Positions 56,558 through 64,000 of a DNA stretch of 64,000 nt are shown in pieces. Numbering within the stretch: the stretch's first letter is position 1; each line of letters opens with the position of its first letter. The notes beneath the pieces were generated by a model. That model was given only the letters and a program-made list of their open reading frames with translations, was not told the origin of the DNA and did no database searches. The DNA comes from Andrena cerasifolii (lineage: Eukaryota > Arthropoda > Insecta > Hymenoptera > Andrenidae): positions 737,001 through 801,000 of the forward strand of contig NC_135130.1 in the NCBI RefSeq assembly GCF_050908995.1. The letters run 5' to 3'. The translations under genes were made by a program, and so were the position numbers.

Positions 56558-57514
56558 TATATGACATATTATAAGCGGGACGCAAAATTGTCTGAATTGC
56601 GTCATGTTTGGTTTCATATTTATCGGAAAGATCTCGCCAATGCGTTGGAAATATTTTCGTCGCGATAGAACAAAAAAAATACAAATGTTGGATTACTTTA
56701 AAGTGAATATTAGCTTCTGTCACAGGCATTATCCCTTTGGAGTGCCTGCCAGCTGGTGGTCGTAAAGGGTCGCCTGTTTATGAGCACTGCCAGAAATGGA
56801 GGGGGTGCGGATCAACAGAATAACACCAGAAAATTGCAGTAGGAACATCGAAGAACATTGGCCTGAGTTATCCGCTGTGTTCGTACTCTGATTTTTCGAA
56901 TTCTTTGTCCGGAAGATTCTATTTCATGTAATCCCTGGGTTTAGTTAGATTAATAGTTTGTTATTGGCATTTTCTTATTTCCGCTACGCAATCTGGTGGC
57001 GAAAATTAAAGCAGTCTAATCGGGTTAGCTGTCACATGTAATTGGCAGTATTGGGAATTTTGACTGTTTGATGATCGATTTTGTAAAATTTAACAGACTA
57101 TTTAATGACAAAAACATTATTGCACTGTTTCAATCCTTGCGTGACACTAGTCCTGTAACGCGATTGACCCGATTACAGAGCTTACTTTAGTAGATGGCGC
57201 TCTCACAGTATTTCCCAATAAGGCTCTGCAGTAACTGTTTGTCGTAGTTTGTTCGAAGTTTTATACAGCACAGCTTGCAAATTCTCATCTCGTCCTTTCT
57301 GACCACTTAAGTCAAAATCATGTGTTTCAAATCATCGAAACGAATTTCTATACGTATCTTATGATACTATTCCATCCCCAAGACAAGTCTAAATTGATTT
57401 ACATATTTGTGATGCATATTTTTTGTTAAAAATCATACAGATTTTTATTCGGAAATAAACTGTTTCATCTCATTTGAAATATTTGTATTATATTCTACTA
57501 GTTTTACTAAAAAT
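56558..57514. other. No feature recognised
   Basis: About 950 bases of ordinary composition without genes or repeats I could support. Confidence 0.35.
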
Positions 57515-58745
57515 TTAGATTTTAGTTTTATAAAAAAAATCGTTTTTTAATTTTTTTTTGCTTGAAAATAGTCGCATTCAGCAATAATAAGCTGAGGCAT
57601 ATTTCGTGATTTCAGAGTTTATCGTTCCAAAATTTTAAGGCGACAGACAAACGCACAAACATAGAGAAGCCTTCTGCTTTATATATTAAAATTAAATTTG
57701 TATTTATACTTAAAAAGAAGGTGAGACCAGAAACCCAAAGAATATCCCCTAACACCTAATATAAATTACAATTTTTTTTTTTTTTAACAAGGCATACGCA
57801 ATAGCACGGGACAACTAACAGTAGCTTCTAACAACTTTTCGTATTAAACAGAGATTAATCGACTGGATAAATAGAAAGCATCATAATGTTCTTATTTGTT
57901 ATTAATATTTATTTAAAAAATTTTTAAAAAATTTCCCATTTCATGTCACTATTAATATTTCGTTATTGCGAGATCTAGTTTTGTCGTACCTACGTTATTA
58001 CGTATGCGTATTCACAAAGCGTTCTTTAACTTTTCAATTAAACATATTCTTCGTTACTTTGCAGAAAATAAATAATGCTTTGTACACGTATTTTGAGAAC
58101 TCCACTTAAATGAAATACTGAGAAGTACTGTTTAAATCTTAGCTTTAAAAACGAATTAAAAAAGTAATTGTGTTTTATTGTTTTTATTTATTCTTCAGAA
58201 GTGCTCGGATTTTTACATTCGTGTATTTTCGCTTAACCGTAAGTACAAACTACCATGCACCAATCTTTCTAAAGTCACACCGCACACATTTTTACTACTT
58301 TTATTGAAATAAAAAATAACTATACTTTATATAGATTGGATTACAGTTTCAACACGCGAACCGATAAGATACTCGAAAGAGGGTTTAATGAAAACGACAG
58401 ACTAACCATAGTTTAACCATAAACAATACATATATAGACACAGTCACATTTGTAGCTTAAATTAAAATACTTTCATTACGAAAATATACATGTGGTTATT
58501 TTTGTATTTTAATATTATTCAAAGAACTTGGTGTCGTATACATCTTAATATATCAAGCAAAAAGCTTCTAATATGTTTGTGTGTTTGTCTGTCGCCTAAA
58601 ACCTTTCGACCGATAAACTCTGGGATAAAAAAATGTGCCTCAGCTCATTATGCTTGACTAATCCAGATGAATGTGACTATTTAAAAAAAAATTAAAAAAA
58701 TTTTTTTTTATAAAATCAGAATCTGGATTTCAGGCGAAGCCGAGT
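57515..58745. mobile_element. Large inverted-repeat element, about 1.23 kb
   Basis: Arms of about 200 bp share GAGTTTATCG, AGGCGACAGACAAACGCACA (right arm AGGCGACAGACAAACACACA) and AATAGTCRCATTCA. The outer right end reads ACTCGGCTTCGCCTGAAAT inward. The roughly 850-bp middle has no recognised frame. The ACAAACA-AAACAT run followed by GCTTTNTGCTT is like the 3' ends of some non-LTR or Penelope-type elements (recalled), so the arms may be two opposed retroelement tails rather than DNA-transposon ends. Confidence 0.55.
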
Positions 58746-59090
58746 ATTAAAGCTAGAATACATATATACTTATGTAAGCGTAAGAGTGTTTAATTATTCG
58801 ATTACAGAAATTTTTATTAAAATCTTGTAAAGAATTTATAAATGCAATGAAATTTGTTTAATGTTTATGTACGATGTTGAACTACCTGCAATACAAATAA
58901 TTATCTAGAGAAATATTGCGGATATCGACATGGATTTTTTGGAAACTTAATTACGTAAGCGACTTCTTTATTGTATGCATGAAAACAACTCTATCGGATA
59001 TAAGGGCACGAGGAGGAGAGGGTAGGAGAATCAAATACGAAATTTTAAATAGAACTGCATGTAACTGTTAACATATTTTTCAAATTCTCC
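58746..59090. other. No feature recognised
   Basis: AT-rich spacer. Confidence 0.4.
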
Positions 59091-59831
59091 TTAAACGGAC
59101 TATACAGTCGAAAAATCGATTTTTGTATTGCATTTCCGAAAGTACTATCTTTTCTGAATAAAATGCCGCTTGGTTTATATTAAAATTCGCAAAATTGTAG
59201 ATTTGGCAACTAAAAACGTGAAGCGGCAACCTATAGTTTCGCACTTTGCCCAGAAACTTTAAACGCGTTTTTCTCGAATATTTTTTTCTCTTCATTTTTC
59301 CTTGATTGCGAACGAATGGAGGTTCAGATCGACTTGGAAAAAAATACAGGATGTGTAAAATATGGGCCATTTCCGGGCAAACCTCTGATATGGTCCGTAA
59401 AAATTCGAGATTTTCATCAAAAAATTAAAAACTCACCGGATTTTAGTAAAGAACAAACAAGAACGAATTTTTCTGGAAAAAATCGTCGTTTTTCAGCCAC
59501 CAATCGCATAATTTTGATTCAATTTTTGTTTTTATAGGTTTTCCCGGAAACTATGAATCCAACAAACAAGAATAACACCTTTGAAATCGGATTACGTCAC
59601 ATTTTAAGACCAATATTAAGGCAAAACGACGGGAAAACGTTTAAATGTTTACCCGTCTGCAACGCCATTTTTAAAGCACATATATATTTCTTACTATTTT
59701 TTTTCAATCTGTATGGTAGTGATAAACATTGGGTAAAAGGATACATCTGGATTTGCTTTCATTTTTTTACAAATAAATAAAGGACAGAGTCTCTTTCTCA
59801 CTAAAAACGACTGCCTACTTAGTCCTCTTAA
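59091..59831. mobile_element. TTAA MITE I (same family as G)
   Basis: Flanked by TTAA; left end TTAAACGGACTATACAGTCG, right end (inward) TTAAGAGGACTAAGTAGGCAG. The body shares AATCGATTTTTGTATTGCAT-like and ATAAAATGCCGCTTGGTT-like sequence with G. Frames of about 75-95 codons have no transposase motif. Confidence 0.75.
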
Positions 59832-59934
59832 TCTGAGCGCCTTTCAATCTGTGTGTGCGAAAAGCCGTGGAGAATAAGTGCAGCGGCTAATGCGTCAACT
59901 TTTGTGTAAATAGTTTTTTCTAGACACGTGATGA

Positions 59935-60363
59935 TTAACCCTTCGTTGAAAATCCTGGTTTTGAGTCGCCCATAAGCTGATTTTGACGCTTTGCACCTTC
60001 TATATGCAAAATAAATACTTTACCTCCAAAGCTGACTTAAAAACTATTTTTTTTCTCAAAATATTATACCTGAACAATTACTCTATAGATTTTTAGCTTC
60101 TAATAATGAAATTTGTAAATATTACAATTTTTTGAAGATCTTCTTCGTGTTTTCTCGAATTTTTTTACAAAAACGGTGATAAAATTTCAATAAAAAAAAC
60201 TGTTGGAATACATTCTAGAGACCTTGAAATTGACCCACGACTTTTTTCACAACGATTGGATTCTTTAGATGAGAATGACAGTCGTTCAAAAAGTCCTCTG
60301 GGTGTGAGCCACCCAGATATGTCAAAGTTGATCGTAAAAAGAGGAGCGTCAACGAAGGGTTAA
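59935..60363. mobile_element. TTAA MITE (CCCTTCGTT family), copy 2
   Basis: Starts TTAACCCTTCGTTGAAAATC and ends GTCAACGAAGGGTTAA, giving TIRs of about 16 bp with TTAA at both ends. Same family as 30649-31109. Confidence 0.85.
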
Positions 60364-61065
60364 AAAAGTCTCAACTAAAAGATGTACCAATTAATAAGAG
60401 TTCTAAGAATATGTTGAGAACTACCGACAGTTCTAAAAATTTTATTTATACATACAAGAATACAATCCACTTACATTTGCAAAAATATTCGTACCTAGAA
60501 AATGATATGTAACGGAGTAAATGAAACACCCTGTATATTAGAAAGATATTAAATTGAGTTGGAGGCGTTGAAACGTTGCAAAGGACGGGGTTCTATTTCT
60601 ATATTCAGTACACAAACTCATAGGACATCTAAAAAGCGAGTTTAACTTCGCAATCGATATTAATATACAGGATGAAAGGAACCGATGGCAGTATTATTTG
60701 AGAGTGCTCATCACGAAGTTTTTATCGCTTTACCGCTCGTAGGAATGAAAGATCATCTATGTATTACGATCTGATATAGATATTAGTACTTCGTCATTAC
60801 ATTCGCGCACACTATAGTGCTTTTTATTACAGAGTCAGCACGTGGCGGGCGGTTGACTGTCAAAGACCCTTCTCGCATCTCAACAAACCCCCCAGCTTAA
60901 ATTCATATCCACTAAATGAAAACTAGAAACGAAACTTTCGTGTATTCATTGGTTAATATTACGCGCAAGTGATGTGTTCCGGATAATATTAGGCTTTATC
61001 CGTAATGACATAGATTGTATTCAATGAATTTACATTGCAATCATTTTTAAATATGTAATAAATAA
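60364..61065. other. No complete element; two outward-facing end motifs
   Basis: ACACCCTGTATATT at about 60528 and AATATACAGGATG at about 60660 look like Tc1-type ends but face away from each other, so they do not define an element together. No gene seen. Confidence 0.35.
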
Positions 61066-62133
61066 CACTGTCCAACAGCCATTTTGGTCTGTAAGATTCA
61101 ACAGCCGTTTCTTACAGATTTTTGTACGCTGAAAACGAATCCGCAAACCGTTTGTCGTCATCGCCCTCAGTTTTTGAGAAATTTGATTTTGAAAAAAAAA
61201 CTTCAAATTTTCAACTTTGAACAACTTTTGTGTGGAAACAGTATTAGTTATTCGGTTGCTTGTTGCGTCAAATTATTCTATAAACCCCTCCGAATACAAC
61301 TATATAAGTTATTGTGCGTTAAGAACATTTAAATTTGTTTAAACAACGATCAGAGGGGAAAGATCACCCGAAATGCACCCACTTTTGTAGATATCTTTAA
61401 ATTTATTTCCAAAATTAAAGGTCTAGGAGAAAATCTGACTACTCCACGCGATGCAGCAGACATTTTTCCTTTGGAAAGCATCAACAGAAGTGGTAACTCA
61501 CGTTTCGTTTTCAATACATTAGCGAAATAATTTGGCAAAACGTGCGGCGCGGGCGTCGACAGTGGTAGTCAACGGCGGCGCGCGAACCACTGCCGCTCAG
61601 CGTTACAGAATCGCTTAACGCGCGTGACTACCACTGTCCGCGCCGCACGTTTTGCCAAACTATTTCGCTTCTGTATTGAAAACAAAACGTGACTTACCAT
61701 TTCTGTTAGTGGTTTCCGAAAGAAAATTTTCTGCTGCATCGCGTGGAGTAGTCAAATTTTATCCTAGACCCTTAATTTTTAAAATATTTAGCAAGATATC
61801 TGCAAAAATTTATACATTTCAGGTGTCCTTTTCCCTTTGATCGTTGTTTAAATATATTTAAATGCTTATAATTCAATAATAACTTATATCGTTGTATTCG
61901 CGAGGGTTCATAGAATAATTTGACATACCATGCAACCGAATAACTATAATTGTTTGAACACAAAAGATGTTCAAATTTGAAAATTTGTATTTTTTTTTTT
62001 AAACGAATTTCTCGAAAACTGAGGGTGATGACGATAAACGGTTTACGGATTCGTTTTCAGCGCACAAAAATCTATAAGAAACAGTTATTGAATGTTACAG
62101 AACAGAAAAAAAGTTTAATTTTGTTGGACAGTG
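61066..62133. mobile_element. Foldback element, 1068 bp (copy 2)
   Basis: Starts CACTGTCCAACAG and ends TTGTTGGACAGTG. The arms of about 480 bp correspond to 21795-22792. The centre near 61580 is larger and CG-rich, with GTGCGGCGCG, GTCGACAGTGGTAGTCA and opposed copies. Frames of 60-80 codons on both strands are arm sequence. Confidence 0.9.
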
Positions 62134-63027
62134 TAATCAGCGGTGTATAATAATTTCTTTCGGCAGACAGAATATATTTTAATAAGTTTTGTTAATGATA
62201 GTAGCAACAAATATGTTTCTGTTTCGACTGTTTCATATTTTTGTACTGTTTTTGCGGTCTTATACATCTCTTCTAAACACAATAGGTACTGTAAAATTCT
62301 AATTAGAATGCCGTGGGCTTTTTCGCTGTCTCTTAACAGCGAATGACGCGTCGAAAACCCACGAGAACGTTAGAGTCGTTACAAACTAGAACTCGGGAAT
62401 TTTAGGCTATTTCTTGCAAACTATGTATATGTATACAGGTGCAACGTTTCCTCATCACATACTTGCATATTTCTTGCAGTAGGTTTTTTCACGGTACAGG
62501 CAAAATACGCAAACTTTTCGTTACGTAACAGCATGGAGGACCAAGTGAAGATTGTTATAGACGGAGGGGATATCGTTTCAGTTTAATAACAAGCTGTTTC
62601 ATAAAACCAGAATTCAACGAACCATCGACATTTTTGGACTTTAGACTTAAAATGGTATAATTTGGATTTTTTAGTACTAATGATTAAATTGTTTGTTTTT
62701 ATTGCTATAATAAACAAGCTTTCGTGTCTGTAAATTAAATACTTCGTTCGCTCGACGCACGAGTTTATCTTATCGAAGCTAATATAATAGATTGTAAATA
62801 CTTACTTCTGGAAATAATTAAATATTTTTCAGGAAAATAATTTTTGCAAAAAGCATTGCACATCGAACTATGAATACTTTCAAAGTGAATCGCTGTTAAT
62901 TATAAGAATAATTTAAATGTTATATCTATATTATTATTTATAATGTTGAAAAAATTGAGTTTCATTAATAAAAGTATAATATCTACACAATTCTATAATC
63001 GTAAATTTTATTCTCATTTCAATATGT
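62134..63027. other. No gene; one small hairpin
   Basis: A nested hairpin at about 62310-62366 pairs CGTGGGCTTTTTCGCTGT with sequence containing AACAGCG and CGAAAACCCACG. Otherwise no supported feature. Confidence 0.4.
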
Positions 63028-63509
63028 TTTTCGCATATTTTGGTATATGCCCCCCCCGCCTTAAATGTTTAAAAAATAGTCCTCGAAAATAAAAATTCCA
63101 TTTTTTTTGTTCGCCTTCATAAATAAAAAGTGTTCTAGAAGCATTTAAGCTTTCAAAATTTGAGGGAAAAAAGGCTTTTTTTGTTTTAGTTTTTCGGACT
63201 TTTTTCGAATACCGTTTGTCGCACGAGAAAAAGTAATACAACATAAAAGATGCTCCTTGTCCAGATCTACAACTTTTGTTTGACACATTTTTTTATGTAA
63301 TCAATCACTTGGAGAATATTATATAAAATCGACTTCGCGAGCTGTTAAATAATGTTAATGTTTAATAATTTAAATGTTTAAGGGCCTAGGGGCACCCTTT
63401 CCCGTTATCCGATCGAGCTGAACCATTACACGGATTTTTTTTAATTATTCGGATCTATTCTGGAGGGTGCACCGAAGAAAATTCAAAACTGGAAAATAAG
63501 AGCCACCCT
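63028..63509. mobile_element. Half copy of the 2.76-3.92 kb foldback
   Basis: Matches the right arm of that element from TTTTTCGCATATTTTGGTAT to AATAAGAGCCACCCT. The other arm is absent and the sequence upstream is unrelated. The 90-codon minus-strand frame is arm sequence (compare 3479-3691). Confidence 0.9.
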
Positions 63510-64000
63510 AGTCTGTACGGTAATTTATACGCGCACAATTTACTGTGATCTGGTAGAAAGTCTGTCATATCGGAGATGGTATTTTACTACTTTCCTATAG
63601 TGAACAAAGCTAGAGCTTACGTAACAGCCACCCCCGTTCATCTCGCCCGTAATTCCAGCTTGGCTAGGAAAATTGCTTGGTGAAATAAGGAGGAGGAGAT
63701 GTGCCAAAAAGTAACTTCCGCGTTTCGATCCCGTCTAAAAGAGAGCACGCAATGCCTACGCCACAATCTAAATTCATGCCCGGGGAGGATAAATGTATCG
63801 AATATAATGTCAGAGGCTTAACACACTTTTTAAATTCAGCATCCTTTGAGATGCAGAACATGCTTCTTTCTTCTTGTTCGTCTCTCCAGGACCTTTGAGT
63901 TTAGTAGCTTGCACGCTGATTAAGACACCTTATACAATTAGGTGGAGGAGAGAACCTCAAAAGGCGGCTTGACTTCTCTTTACCTGCCTCTCGGTTCCAA
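63510..64000. other. Single-copy-looking sequence, GC-richer
   Basis: No repeat or transposon end seen. Frames of 65 codons on both strands (63664-63861, 63701-63898) have no recognised motif. It could contain host exon sequence cut by the window edge. Confidence 0.3.

Noticed and set aside
60528..60672. A small Tc1-type element bounded by ACACCCTGTATATT and AATATACAGGATG
   Set aside because: The end motifs point outward, so the bases between them are outside, not inside, such elements.
1..64000. tRNA, rRNA or other housekeeping RNA genes
   Set aside because: No convincing A-box/B-box pair, cloverleaf or conserved rRNA segment was found by eye on either strand.

Overview
The window looks like intergenic or intronic DNA from a large, repeat-rich insect genome, possibly hymenopteran; the lineage is an inference. 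It is AT-rich and has no operon-like gene spacing, ribosome-binding sites or long intact genes. It carries arthropod-type transposons of many classes, almost all inverted-repeat elements without coding capacity or broken retroelements. No tRNA, rRNA or CRISPR array was recognised. The only candidate for a host gene is one GC-rich coding exon on the minus strand near 52.3-52.46 kb.

Layout. 0-9 kb: a TTCGAATA minisatellite with a hAT-like end, a possible LTR promoter, a 200-bp hAT-type MITE, a 1.16-kb foldback element and several smaller MITEs. 9-12 kb: a 1.68-kb hAT-like element with an exact 8-bp target duplication whose subterminal regions are expanded TTCGAATA minisatellites, plus a short relative. 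13.8-15.8 kb: a decayed pogo/Tigger-like element holding two nested palindromes. 18.2-21.0 kb: a 5'-truncated LINE with RNase H, its poly(A) tail and target duplication still visible, interrupted by a 1.1-kb DNA element that itself contains a 319-bp palindrome. 21.8-25 kb: foldback elements. 25.8-29.15 kb: five piggyBac-like elements joined end to end, neighbours sharing one TTAA. 29.9-32.5 kb: further MITEs. 33.2-36 kb: a broken DIRS-like retrotransposon (gag, RT, RNase H) with a MITE in its gag region, followed by an LTR-like segment. 36.7-45.4 kb: Tc1-type MITEs, a foldback built from an inverted minisatellite, a PIF/Harbinger transposase pseudogene and an hAT element with an exact 8-bp duplication. 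46.4-47.6 kb: a CR1-like LINE end with an (ATT)n tail. 48.8-51.2 kb: a second chain of three TTAA elements flanked by a direct repeat. 52.3-52.46 kb: the candidate host exon. 53-64 kb: hairpins, a pogo remnant, more hAT, TTAA and foldback copies, and half of the foldback element seen at 2.8 kb.

The parts do not work together as a gene system. The biology visible here is a transposon community: nesting order, families repeated within the window (the foldbacks at 21.8 and 61.1 kb, the TTAA elements at 25.8 and 50.3 kb, 49.6 and 59.1 kb, 30.6 and 59.9 kb, and the MITEs at 33.6 and 56.5 kb), and a strong bias towards long terminal inverted repeats. The most unusual signals are the TTAA chains and the hAT element whose ends have become minisatellites.
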